From Closterium sp. Naga37s-1 (taxonomy: Eukaryota > Streptophyta > Zygnematophyceae > Desmidiales > Closteriaceae), in assembly GCA_947471745.1 (NCBI GenBank), contig CANJKZ010000068.1, positions 3,983,501-4,047,500 of the forward strand: 64,000 nucleotides of DNA. Direction: 5' to 3'. The notes beneath the pieces are model-generated. The model was not told the DNA's origin. It saw only the letters and a program-made list of their open reading frames with translations, and searched no databases. Made by a program: the position numbers and the translations under genes. The number at the start of each line of letters is the position of its first letter. Position 1 is the stretch's first letter. Shown piece by piece: positions 1 through 10,872 of this stretch.

Positions 1-2110
1 GAAGTCGCAGCTGGATGTCATGGATCCAAACATCATCGAGTACAGGACCGTAGAGCGTCAAATGAAGTACGCCAAGGACGCTAAGCTAGCGAAAGAGTAT
101 TCTACGGTTATGATGGACGTAAGTAACATGGCTATTATTACAGCTGTCATGTATAGTTCGCGAAATGACACGCTGATATTGCGCTTGTGCGGCAGTATTA
201 TATGACTCGCATGACACTTGAACAAATGTAACCCATAGTTTGTCGGTGTCCTGTATATCAATCCCGCCCTGCAGACCTTTCTGTGGCATTTCGGCAAGCA
301 GAAGGACGCTGAGAAGGATTGGGGAAACCCGTATCAAGTAATCCAACCCGATGTGTTACATGTGATCTTGATCGGGCTTTGGGTGTACATCCTTGAAGCT
401 TTGCTTTTCAAGAACAAAAATGTTAAAACGATGAACGAGTAAGTTTGCAAGTGGTTTCATAAATATGGTGCTTCTCTTTACCCTCTCTTAATGGATTATA
501 TACACAATAGTAACTTTGTTTCTACTGTATGGCCACTGGCAGACGTCATCGGGATCTCTACCGGGAGGCGCGATCAGCAGGCATTCCGCTACCCCCCCCT
601 GGACGCTACTTCAGCCTCGGAGCCAACTTCTCAGCATCGGATCATGCAGGAATGTTGCGGGTGAGTATGTTTCCCCTATTAGATCGTAACATTCGTCACA
701 CTGTACGTTTAGTTTGACCATTCTACCGTATGTGTGGTATTGTGTAATTCAGGTGGTCGTGTTCATCATGGAAGGACTCATTTCCGGTACGGGAATGTAT
801 ATTCCGCGTTTCTTTGTGAACTGGTTCGACACCTACTTCAGGGCAACATCCTACACGAAGGCATCGCTGGAGAAATATGTGACTGATACCCAAGAGTAAG
901 TTTTTTGTCCGGCATGTTTTGAATGTGTTGGGAGTTGCCCGATTGGATGTTTATACAGATTGGTTGCTTATACCATTGTAACTCATGCCTTGCCATTTCA
1001 TTGGCAGATTGATCCGGCTGTTGGTACACAATCTGCCACGCGGGGGAAATGGGTGGAAGCTGGTGAAAGTACATTTGCTGCTGCACTTCCCAGATTCGAT
1101 TAGGCGAGGCGGTTTGCCTAGGGAGTTCTGCACTAGCCTGTTCGAGCATGCACACACTGCCTCATGTAAACGACCATTTCGAGCATCTAACTTCCGAGAG
1201 TATGATGCAGCAATCATGCGCAGCGCGGTGATGCGCAACGCGCTGTCTCTGTTGCCAACTTCTCTGCTGCAGAGCAAGCGTTACGACACCGCCCTCATGA
1301 AGGTAATGCACTTCGGATGGTAATGCATCCTGTTTATATCCCACTGGTATCTTGTGTGTCACCCTAATCCAAATCTTGGCATCTTTTTCCCTACATGCAA
1401 CCCTCTTAAATACCAGGCCATTTCTCTCAAAACACACGTGCTGACGTCCCGACACAACACCATGGTTCTGCCGTGCCGCGAGGGTGGGATTGTGGGAGAT
1501 GCCTTGTGGGACTCGTTCGTCAACCATCATGGGACGGGAATGCGCTCGCTTCCTGAGTTGCTCAAGAGTCTGCAGCTGCCTGCCCAGTCGGTGGAGGTAT
1601 GGTTTGTTCTTGAATTGTTTTACTCCTCCAACTCCAACACCACATTCTACACTGTAGTGATTATTTAACAAACGATCGTTTGCCTAATCCTTCCAGGTAC
1701 ATACCTCGATCGCACTACCACCAGGGGACGACTACGAGGCGCATTACGCACGGGCAGCATTGACTTTCCATAACGCACCTTGTTTCTCCTATGTTGCGAT
1801 TTTGGGGAACGAAAGTGCGCCGCTTGGAGCTGAGGTGATTACAGCGTGGTTCGCACAGCTGATGCTCTTGTTCCATGTGGATTCAGTTGAGGACGGGCGT
1901 GCAGTGAAGAAGGCCTATGCAATGGTGCGATACTACGAAGTTGGAGATGTGGACGCGGTCACATCGTGCACAGTGCTGCACGAGTCGCATCGTGACGTAC
2001 GATATCAGATTGTTGAGGCGCATTCCATCTTGCGCACGCTGCATGTAGTTAGATCGTTTGACCGGCGTAGTTTGTCTTTCATTAATCGATTTGGTGTTCG
2101 GGAGTTTTGA
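1..2110 (+). CDS. KDZ/Plavaka-like DNA transposase gene, C-terminal part, seven exons, 5' partial
   Basis: Exons read as 1-118, 275-438, 543-660, 753-895, 1008-1302, 1417-1596 and 1697-2110. All six introns are short (92-156 bases), start GT, end AG and keep phase, giving 476 residues before TGA at 2108-2110. The true start lies upstream of the window. NPYQVIQPDVLH (exon 2), RYFSLGANFSASDH (exon 3) and GWKLVKVHLLLHFPD (exon 5) resemble conserved stretches of KDZ/Plavaka-type cut-and-paste transposases; exon 5 continues into a His/Arg-rich segment. The final exon is not something I recognise. No stop or frameshift interrupts the visible 476 codons, so the gene may be intact or recently active. 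A diverged copy of its last exon lies at 7557-7720. The exon structure is seen directly; the family call rests on remembered motif resemblance and could shift to another CACTA-like group. Confidence 0.6.
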
Positions 2111-2590
2111 ATGTGCAAGTACTGCCTTGAACTTGTTTTCCAACTACAGTATTATTTTTAACAAACTGTAGTAACGCATTGCTGCGACTTGAGATTGAAC
2201 GTAACAAGGTAAACGCACAGGAAGGGTCGCACAAGGTTTTCCTGGGCCCTTGACCTAGTAGTAGAGTGAATGTACATTGACTGGGATGTGCAATACATGC
2301 AAATGCAAGCACATAAATAGTAGCACAATGGAATACTAATCGGCCTAGCTAGCCAAGCACTCAAAGGTTGACATTCCCTTATCCGAAATCTAACCCATGA
2401 TTGCGGCTCGAACATGTACGGAACTGTTCCCGCCAAATCCCTCGTCCCTGCAGCTGCCCGATGGCGTCTGCTCCGACGTTCTAGATGCTCCTGCAACCGT
2501 ACGCATCACATAGATGAGCGTCATGGCAGAGCCTCGTTGATTCCGCAATGGCCAACGTCGCGGAACTCGCTGTACACTTTGTACAGCTCG
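2111..2590. other. Spacer without recognised gene
   Basis: Downstream of the KDZ-like gene. Only short, overlapping open frames occur, none with recognisable motifs. The right part may belong to the decayed Copia relic that begins near 2600, where its integrase would be expected, but I cannot read one. Confidence 0.4.
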
Positions 2591-2594
2591 GGGT

Positions 2595-3533
2595 TGCGGT
2601 AGGATCCCAGTTCGAGCAGCGGGTACGGCTGATGACGTGGCGCAGCTTCGGGGCAGACGGTGCAGATGGGCGTTTGCGACCTGGCTCTAATTCCAGTGCC
2701 GTCTGTGGGTGGGCGTGCGATAGGAGCGGATACTCCTGCGTCAATGCATGTTTCCAGCGTGTCGCGCGAGGGATGTCCGAGCCACTGGTGTCAAAGGTCG
2801 GCACTCAAGCGGAATGTAAGGTGTGCATGTAGCGCGCGCCCATTCTCTGAAGGTCTCCCTTTAGCGTTGGGGTGGGTTCCTTTGCTGCCGCGTCGGAAAT
2901 TCTTCTTCGTCGATCGATGTCGTTAGCATCAGCACCATGAATTCTCTGTCAAGAATCACGTAGAAGGGAATGTAAGTCCAAGTGATGGGTCAAGGGACAA
3001 AAATCGGTTGACGAGGCTCGAGAGCAGGACCGTGGACGGTGCGACGTGGCGTTGACGGTCTGTTGCCCCAGTTGATGATGTCTCAGGGGTCGCGGTGCGT
3101 CAGTATGTCAGATGGGGGTGACGTTGGTGCTCGACGGCGCGGGAGGACGAAAGGGCGAGCAACAGGAGGTTCTGTCTCTGCGACTTCCCGAAACCCTTGT
3201 ACTTTAGAGAAACTATTCCAATTTCCGACGGAGGTGCCCCATCCGCTGCCTTCGGTGCCAGAAGAGGCGCCCCAGTCGCCACTAGCGTTGGCCCAGGTGC
3301 CGCCGGCGTCGCCCCATCCGCCAGCGTCGCACGTTCCTCACCCGCCTGCGCCTCCTCAACCCTAAACCCTCGTTGGAAGAGCCTACTTGTTTTTCTGACC
3401 CCATCCGCCCCATGCAATTGTGCCACGCGCCTCAGCGATGCTTTGTCGACGAAGATCCTCTGCTTCACATCGTGAAAGCAGATGATGTTCAAACACACCT
3501 GAGGGCTGCGGTACATAGCAAATCTAGCAAGCA

Positions 3534-3567
<34 letters not shown>

Positions 3568-4560
3568 AGAGAAGGTATGGAGGTTCTATGTAAGCAGGGA
3601 AGACATATCAAGTGAAACGAAGGGGTAGGGTGGTAGGTGAGGGCTCTGAGCGTATACGTAAAATCCGGGTTAGGTGCTAAACCAGCCCGTAAGGAAAACG
3701 GACTGGCCTCAAAGCCAGCCCTTGAATACTCGGAGCTGTGCCCGAACCAGCACTTGAATTCAAGGGTAAAACGGGCAAATGCCCTTGTAGCGACAGGCCT
3801 GGTGGGTACACCTTCAAGTCATCTTCTTCGGGTGCGTGCGGCAATCCCTTCAGAGGCCATCAGGGTCAGGGTCGTGCAGCACCAGAACACGTGGGTGAGG
3901 GAGATGCGGTATACACGGCCGGCCGTCAGGATGTTTTGGAATTTCCTGTGGCGAATGTGCTCGACGCGCAGTGGAACGAGATCGATCAACCTGTTCCGCT
4001 GCAGTCCGAAACCATACAAGCCGGATTGCACACTCCGTCTATTGGGTGTGCCAAGTCAAACTATATGTTTATTATTCATCTAGTCTGTAGGGGGCCTTGC
4101 CTTAGTGGGTAGACATACATTCTCGACACTCTCATATGCCACCCTTCCTTGACGTAATGCCATCCTCGTTTCCTATCTCGACGAACCTGTCCGGTCTGCC
4201 TGCGTGTCGCGAAACGTGCTGAGTTTGACGCCACAATCTATGCGTTGCAGTGGCGGAAAGCAGGTCATAGAGCAGGTTCTAGACAATCAGCACGTCCTTA
4301 TGTGAGATGTCTATGCGGCTTCCTGGTGCTTTGAGCACGACGTGACTTGCGCGCTTGCGCGCCGGCGGGTGTTGCTGTCCACAATAACGAAGGTGTCCAT
4401 TGGGGTTGTGATAGCGTTGTGGACAAAACGCTCGGACCCAACCATGTGCTCTCCGCAGCAGCTATCCAGGTACGAGGTGTTGAAGCGCTTGTGATCGTTA
4501 CGTGCGAGCGACGCCAGACGCGGAAAGATGATGTGCGGTGTCTCTAAACTTCGAATGTTG
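2595..4560 (-). mobile_element. Decayed Copia-type element (protease and pre-integrase relics)
   Basis: Two Copia signatures survive on the minus strand in the expected order. At about 4490-4210 the translation contains YLDSCCGEHMVGSERF, then after a frameshift SHKDVLIV, an in-frame stop and NLLYDLLSA. This is the layout of a Copia protease (normally DSGA..H) and the following segment. At about 2800-2600 it contains HQWLGHPSRDTLETCIDAGV and then C-x2-C, the GAG-pre-integrase domain. The 1.4 kb between them is longer than in a normal element and holds a poly-G run, so it probably contains an insertion I cannot define. No LTRs were found. Stops and frameshifts make it a fossil, of a different family from Copia A-E. 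The DSGA glycine is replaced by cysteine. Confidence 0.6.
3539..3567. repeat. Poly-G run, 29 bases
   Basis: Twenty-nine consecutive G residues (poly-C on the other strand). It can form G-quadruplexes and is error-prone in sequencing, so its length is uncertain. It interrupts any reading frame across the decayed Copia region. Confidence 0.95.
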
Positions 4561-5236
4561 CACGCGCGAGATCCAAGCGATCGGTGCCGCCCACATATCA
4601 GGTACGTGGGGTGGGCATTTCAGCATTTGGACAGGAAGGTTGCAGTACTGGGCGCCATCGTTGTTGAAGTCGTGGCGGATGCTGAGCAGATTAAGGTTCG
4701 TGAATGCATCGATTGGATAGCGTGCTGCCTCTGGTGCAGCGAGCGCGCGCGGCGGCGACGTGAATCACTTGTTGTGGCCATGTTCCCGATGGTGTGGCGA
4801 ACTGGTGCAGGCGTTGCAGACGGCGGGTTCTGCTGGGGCGGAACCGCTGGGTTCAGGTTGCGCGATGGGGGTTGATAGTTGGGGGCTTTACGCCGTGTCA
4901 TTTCGTGCGTCTTGTCGGCCGGACTAAGGGCTCGGACTGGTCTGGCGACGGCGAGATCGGTATTTAAACGATCAACCTAGCGCCCGAACTTTATGCAAAC
5001 TTTGCAGTAAAGACGCCGCGGCAGTTGCTCCGCTGTGTTACTGGCGTAGAAGGCGAGGCATTCCCGGTCTCGTCGCGGCGCTGGTCGTAGCTGGTACCTC
5101 TCTCCCTGTTCGAAGATATAGGCGGCGCATATGGCGGCTTCCGAGATAACATCATGCTGTCGGAGAAGCGCATTGCAGGTCCACCACTCCGGGCCAAGCC
5201 ATTGGAGCACGATATTCACGAAGATTTCTTCCGACG
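4561..5236. other. Spacer between Copia relic and hAT gene
   Basis: No complete gene is visible. The minus strand of 4600-4560 reads into the Copia relic and may hold remains of its gag, including a cysteine-histidine cluster resembling a worn zinc knuckle. The plus strand of about 5150-5236 may encode more of the hAT N-terminus in another frame (HDIHEDFFRRW), implying a frameshift or intron that I could not resolve. Confidence 0.35.
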
Positions 5237-7041
5237 ATGGTCTCCTACCTGAAGGCGCAGCAACTGCGACACATCCGTGAGAGTCCGTTCCTTGGGATTC
5301 AGCTTGACGAAAGCACCGACAGGCGGCGCGGGAAACATCTCATCGTGTACCTCACGTTTCTCAAGCATGGGGTTGTCGTCACATAGTTCTTCGCCAACTT
5401 GTCCGTCGACAAGTGTGACGCGGCGTCCCTCATGGCGGTCCTGCTGACTCACCTTGAAGGGAATGGAGTGGATCTCATGCGGTTTTCTGGCATTTCCACC
5501 GACGGTGCCTGCGTGATGACGGGCGGTAAAACCGGCTTGGTGGCGCGGCTGCGTACAAGAGTACCTCACTTGGTCTCATGTCATTGTATCGCGCACAGGT
5601 ATGCGTTGTTTTACAACTTCCATCTTAACTGACGCATTTCAGTTGCAATATGATGTTCTGACTTTGCTGTTTTTTATTGGCAAGAACGCTTTAGCCGCGA
5701 AGGATGCAGCCACAGCTTTCCCGGCCTTCGGGATCATTGACAAAGTTGTACGTCAAGTCGCAGATCTCCTCGGCCGATCAGGCCCGAAGCACACACGATT
5801 CATGCAGTTGCAAGAGGTCGTATCAGACACCAACCTCGAGTTGCATGGAATTCATAGTGTCCGGTGGCTCTCCCGTGGAGACGCAATCGAACGATTCGCG
5901 GAGGTGCTCCCAGCAGCGGTCCTGCTCCTGTACGAGTACGAGAAGAAAACGTACGACATCGTCACTAGCTTCAAGTTTCGGTTTCTTCTATACTTCCTTG
6001 CGGATGTGTTGAAGGAGCTGAACATCCTCAACTTGAAGTTTCAGCGTCGTCAGATAGGGAGTGCTGAACAGTTCTTGTGATGTCATTCGTCCCACGCTTA
6101 AGACAGGTTGATCCTAGGATTTTTTAGCCTAAACCATTGTTGTTATTTGTCCCTCCCTAAAAACAGGTTGATGTGACGGTTGTACAACCGGCTCTTCTGC
6201 ACGCTGTGAACACCCTCAACGGCCGTTACGTCGACTACATGGAGACTTTCGGAGACAACAGCGACAGACTGGCAAAGTTCCTGCAAGCTCATTCTAACGT
6301 AAAGAAGCGCGAAGTGGAAGTGGACGGGTGTTGATGCGGACGGAACGCCCACCACCCACAAGTATGTGCTGCACGAGAAGCACCTCAAGGGCCAGACCAT
6401 CGGATCGGACCTGCAGGCGTGCATCAGACTCGCCACAGACTTTGCCACAGAAGTCGTCTCCAACCTCACCGAGCGGATGCAGGACCTTTCGGCCCTGAAA
6501 GGCGCGCGGCTGTTCCGTCAGAGTGCTTATCCTAGCTCGCGGGCGAAGCGCGAAAGCAGGTTTCCTCAGTGGCTTGAGTCTCTGAGAGATCTGTTCAAGA
6601 AAAAGCCGGGTGATCCCGACACACTTCCGGGTGAGTCAAAGAAGTGCCACGCGGTAATGTTGACACTAAACTACATTAAACCACGTCTAATATGTCTCCT
6701 TTGTGTCTGCCTCCTCCCTATCATTTGGATCAACAGGCATCCACTGGGGCATGGCTAAGGAGTTGTGGAGTTTCACCAGCATCATCGCTACCCACCATGA
6801 GGACCTCTCGTTCCACGACAGCTTGAAGCACATGCTTGCGAGCGACGACTGGACCGCAGCCTACCCAAACCTCGTCAGGCTGTGGATGGCAGTGGCCGTG
6901 CTCCCGCTCAGCACAGTTCAGTGCGAGCGGGGGTTTAGCCGGCAGAACGTTATCAAGAGTTGGATTCGCGGCAACCTTTGCGATGCAACTCTCGGGGAGC
7001 TGATGACGGTGTCGTTGCTTAATTACGAGCTGGAGCCGTAG
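5237..7041 (+). pseudogene. hAT-superfamily transposase, broken
   Basis: Motifs in order match hAT transposases of the ZNF862-like group: GIQLDESTDRRRGKH (about 5288-5332, first catalytic Asp region), FSGISTDGACVMTG, LVSCHCIAHR (about 5573-5600), then LHGIHSVRWLSRGDA (about 5842-5886) and a C-terminal hATC dimerisation segment VLPLSTVQCERGFS (about 6900-6940). Introns are likely near 5600-5690, at 6054-6167 and at 6631-6736. Lesions: in-frame TAG at 5384-5386; the expected donor after 6053 reads ATAGGG rather than GTAGGG; one extra G at 6326-6328 shifts the frame; a TAG at 7039-7041 ends the hATC exon. The last intron has normal GT...AG ends. The gene is therefore dead or depends on another copy. 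The N-terminal BED-type finger was not found. Confidence 0.75.
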
Positions 7042-7377
7042 GGGATCATGTCGGTGTGGCACGGGAGCAAGAAGCGCCGGCCAGCTAAGGAGGTCGTGAT
7101 GGCACAGGCGGGGCGCTCTGTGAAGCGAGCAAAGCGTGCAACAGAGGCGGCTCAAGAAGCAGCAGCCGCAGCATCGAAAGCAGCAGCAGCCGCAGCCTCA
7201 AGTGCTGCGCGTGAAGCAGAGGCGGCAGCGGCGAGGGAGAGAGAAAAAGTAGCTGCCGAGGAGGCACTCATCCCCGCGTGGAGGAGGAAGAAGCGTCAGA
7301 TAGTCGTAGCATCAGAGGATGATGACGAGGATTCTTGCTCTGTTAGTTCTAGTGAATCTGATAGCGAGACTCAATAG
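7042..7377 (+). pseudogene. In-frame continuation of the hAT gene: basic, Ala-rich, acidic tail
   Basis: The reading frame carries straight on past the TAG at 7039-7041 for 111 codons to TAG at 7375-7377. It begins with a tryptophan followed by KKRRPAKEV, which resembles the basic tail after hATC in related transposases and a nuclear-localisation signal. It continues as an Ala/Glu-rich probable coiled coil (about 7140-7260), RRKKRQ, and an acidic Ser-rich end. I infer that 7039-7041 is a nonsense mutation and that this is the original C-terminus. A separate small gene starting at the ATG at 7048 is the less likely alternative. Confidence 0.45.
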
Positions 7378-7550
7378 GTTAGCTAACTTCTAACGTTAAT
7401 GTTAGCTACAGACTAGTATTTAAACATTGTCTGAATCGACAGACATTTCAAACCACTTTCATCTGAAAGGTCAGACAGCGCTAACAAATTCGTCTGATGG
7501 TCAGACTAAGGCCAGAACTTCTGTCTGATTCTAAGACAGCCTTTTTTACT
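7378..7550. repeat. Clustered GTCTGA/CAGAC repeats, probable hAT subterminal region
   Basis: Within about 110 bases the pentamer GTCTG or its complement CAGAC occurs at 7429, 7440, 7471, 7492, 7501 and 7523, with partial copies (TCTGA at 7462, AAGACAG at 7533). An imperfect inverted repeat, AGCTAAC...GTTAGCT, lies at 7381-7407. hAT transposases bind short motifs repeated near the element ends, and this cluster starts right after the transposase frame. I infer the 3' subterminal region; the terminal inverted repeat and the 8-bp target duplication were not identified, nor was a matching 5' cluster. Confidence 0.5.
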
Positions 7551-7556
7551 AGCGAC

Positions 7557-7720
7557 GTCCCTGGTCGCGGCCTGCACAAAGTTGCACGAATCGCGACGTG
7601 ATGTACGATTTCAGATTGTTGACGCGCATTCCATCTTACGCACTCTGCATGTAGCTATATATTGCACTACACGATCGTTATCTTTCATCAATATGTTAGG
7701 TGTTCACGAATTGTAAATGT
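7557..7720 (+). pseudogene. Fragment: second copy of the last exon of the KDZ-like gene
   Basis: About 150 bases match 1965-2115 at roughly 80-85 percent by eye, sharing GCGCATTCCATCTT, CTGCATGTAG and the downstream ATCGTTATCTTTCATCAAT-like stretch. Codons are disrupted (stops appear and the terminal TGA is replaced). It is a duplicate tail, not the missing part of the gene at 1-2110, which already has its own end. Confidence 0.6.
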
Positions 7721-8178
7721 AAATATCAAGCTAAAAATAATTACTTAACTAAACGTAGGCTTATAGTATCTCCAAATATATTAAATTTACAGTAGTAATT
7801 ACTATAATCTATTTTTTCGAATGCTTTACATAATTATATTTGATGAGATTAATTGAACCCTAATCATCCGTTAAAAACTCAAAAGTTGTGACAATTACAC
7901 TATTTTGCGTATTATTATGAAACAGAGTAGAAACAACTGTACATTTTTTCAAACCATGCTGTGGTGCACAGTTTCGAAACAAGGCTGATAGGCTAGGGAG
8001 GTTCGGATTGGCCAACTCAAAAACCTGCCGCGATGTAACTTCGAACTCATCCCACCCTAGTTCCGAAAGTTGGCAGAATCTACGTGAGAGTTACTAGTCT
8101 AACTACTGAACCTACTAGAAACATACTCCCATCCACCCGCACAGAAAGTTAACTTTCCCAAACATACTGCACACCCCA
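7721..8178. other. AT-rich non-coding stretch
   Basis: Base composition turns markedly AT-rich (long A/T runs at about 7720-7960) against the GC-rich surroundings. No gene, LTR or RNA gene is recognised. The change in composition suggests an origin different from its neighbours. Confidence 0.5.
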
Positions 8179-9048
8179 ACCCATTTTTGGGATGATGAGA
8201 CCTGGCAGGGCCTAGGCGGTCGGGTGAGATACTATCGAGAGTACCTAAGGACACTGCCAAAAGACCGAATTGTGATTGTAACAGATGCTGATGACGTCCT
8301 GCTGCTGCCAAACAGAAAACTATGCGGACCAGATTCGCTAATCAAAGCGTTTCTGTCTCTTAACGCTCCTATCGTTTTCGGAGCTGAGATGTTCGCATAT
8401 CCAACAGGTGATGTCATCCCCTTCTACCCTCAGAAGCTGAGATCTCCTTTTCCAAACCGACACGTCAACGCAGGGTCCTATGTTGGGTATGCATGGGCTC
8501 TCGGCGAAATGATGGATGCAACATACACGAGTGACTGTATGGAGGATCAGCGGCAATTTGTGGCGGCGTATTTGGCCCAGCCGTTCCTGTTCAACTCCCT
8601 CCCACGCACGCCGTACCCTGATCCAGTAACAGACAGCCACGGAGCAACCAAACCAGCCACCAAAGACTCTGAACCGTCTTTATCCTCATCTGCTACTCCT
8701 CTGCCCGGCACGCTACGGTATTTCTGCTCTCTTCCTGGTCCGGTGCAGGCCCTGATTCCTCAAAACGTCACCCCGGCAGGACTAGAGGGAGCCAGAAAGG
8801 CAGCGCCTCCACCGTTTATTAAGCTGGACCACTACAACGCTCTGATAGAGCTGCTGGGAGGGCGGAGGTCGGAACAATATGAGGTGCAAGGGACTGGAGT
8901 GGAGATCAAGGTGTATTCCAAGGTGACGAAGGCGTACCCGTGTGTTTTTCACCAGTCGGGGGATAAGACGACGAGTAGGGTGGTGTATGAGATAGTGGGG
9001 AATGGGACCTTGGATGGTATTGCCTTTGAAGGGATGGATTTACTGTAG
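8179..9048 (+). pseudogene. PLOD-like glycosyltransferase, C-terminal half only
   Basis: From about 8196 the frame matches residues 229-519 of the intact gene at 16933-18492, starting at ETWQGLGGRVRYYREYL. It keeps the donor-site motif TDADDVLLLPN, NRHVNAGSYVGYAWALGEM, MEDQRQF and the VFHQSG segment, and ends at TAG 9046-9048. There is no internal stop. The signal-anchor, the Cys-containing N-terminal region and any ATG are missing: the frame enters from unrelated sequence and GTG at 8224 is an internal codon, not a start. An acceptor-like AG precedes ACCTGG at 8200, so it could be an exon, but the intact paralogue has no intron. The catalytic residues are retained; the protein would lack membrane targeting. 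I treat it as a gene fragment. Confidence 0.75.
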
Positions 9049-10872
9049 TCATGGTAGTTTTTATTGGGTGACAATCCACTTTGTGTTTTCCCATGTAACA
9101 ATTCCTAGGATCTTCGAAGAATACAAGTGTACCGCATAGAGAATTTGAGCAATGACAAAACTTGTGTACCGTATAGAGAAAATGAGCAATGAACAGCAAA
9201 ATAAAATTTCTCTGGTTCTGTTGGCTTGCAGGTTTGGTCTAATACTGTTTTGGCGAGCTCGTTCTTATGCAAAACTTATTTCAGCTTTTCTCGATTCAAA
9301 CGTTTTGGGGATAAATCCAAACTATGTTACATGCCATCCTGGATATGGGATTATTTCCATTTCCCCTCCTCTCTTGCCTCATACACCCCACCTTCGGTTC
9401 CCCCATCTTCCCTAGTCTTATAGTGTTGTGTGATGCAATCATATGCATTCACGTCTGTCTGCCTCCCATCATGTGTTCGTGCGTTGCATGCGTGGTATGA
9501 GCGTATGCAAGAATTTGTGTTTTCTGCGGTTTGGATTTTTTGAGTGTGTGTGAATGTTATTTGGCTTGATCAGGTGTCTGAAGTGACTCATCTGCTCAAG
9601 AGCTTTGCGACAAGCCAAGGATTGCTTCAATCGGAGCACGAACAAGAAAGTTACGAACTTTCGAAGTTCGTATGCATTTCGTGTTTGATTGTGGTGACTA
9701 TGGGAAATTGTGGGGTTGACTCAACATGGGGTACAGACTTGTGGGGGTTGGGAAATTCGTACCCATCACTGTAGATGCTGCCAAGTGGTTGGGAGAAACC
9801 AAACCAGGTTGGCAAGTGTGGCCAAGTTGGATTGAGGTGGATTGTGGAGGTTGGGATAGTGACAAATGTCAAAGTTGGGTTGCCTATGGGGAAGGGAATT
9901 GTGTGGCATGGAGTTTCCTTTGGTTGGGGACTCCTTGGGACCCTCCCTCTCGTCCTCCTCTTCCCTCCTACCTGGTTTAGTGCTGCTCTAACATTCTTGT
10001 GTGGTAATCTTGTGAGAACTTGGTGATTAATTTAAGATTCCTTTCGCAGCATAACCCCCAGTGCGCCAAAATCGATAACTCGATATTTACTTCACCTTTT
10101 AATACGATTCAACTTGGGAAATGTAGCTACGGTCTAGCGCTACAACATATTTGAAATTGGTGAAGTTTTGACTGTGCGTTTTTCGTTGACGACGTTTCTT
10201 GTGAGCGCGACGATTCTGTCCAGAAATTGAGACCAACGATCTTGTGATATTTCGGCTCCTAATCTTCATAGACTCCGTCCTTAGTCTCTATCATATAGTG
10301 CCCCCATGCCCCCTGTGCTGCTGACCCTCCCTTACCTACTTTTACAGAGCAGGTCGGCAAGCATGTCTACTAACGTGGGTGACACTTTTCGTGAAGCTAC
10401 CTTAACGTTTCCTCTGCATCCCGTTGGCTTGTTACTGTGTCTGGCTGACTCAGATGCAGGCAGCTAATTATCTCATTCAATGTATTCACTAACTTACCCA
10501 CTCACTCTTCTGTGATTCTTTCCCTTTCGTCACCAATTTCTTCTCCTCTTGCTTTACCCGTCCCTCTCTCTGCCCTCGCCCATCTCCACTCCACCAACCT
10601 CCTTGTTTCTCCTTTTCCCCCTCGCTGCCCACTTCCCTCCTATCTCTCATCCCTCTCCTCCTCACCAGCACTCCTCTCATCGGCATGGGCGAGTGGTTGC
10701 AGAGCCAGCTTTCCCCTGTGTCATCGCCAATGCGCTTCTTTCTGTATTATCCTCTCACCCCACTCGTCTTCCTTTCCCCACACTTCGTTTTCATCTTCTA
10801 CTTTCCCCTCTCTCCCTCCTCCCCTTTCCATCAGCCTCTCCAGCCATTCGCAGCGCAACATCTGTCATCGGC
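9049..10872. other. Intergenic region, no assigned gene
   Basis: No recognisable protein. A possible small exon lies at about 9571-9671, between an AG and a GT, encoding a Glu/Ser-rich helix, but nothing supports it. From 10490 to 10872 the plus strand is pyrimidine-rich (CT-rich) and low in complexity. CTCATCGGCATGGGCGAGTG at 10677 and the similar block at 10864 form a short imperfect direct repeat leading into the 2.1-kb repeat. Confidence 0.4.
9127..9191 (+). repeat. Short direct repeat, two copies of about 28 bases
   Basis: GTGTACCGCATAGAGAA at 9127 and GTGTACCGTATAGAGAA at 9164, each followed by a short variable stretch and GAGCAATGA, are separated by 37 bases. No function is suggested. 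Confidence 0.7.

Noticed and set aside
8224..8226. GTG at 8224 as a start codon for the C-terminal glycosyltransferase fragment
   Set aside because: Homology extends upstream to about 8196 and eukaryotic starts are ATG; the codon is an internal Val.
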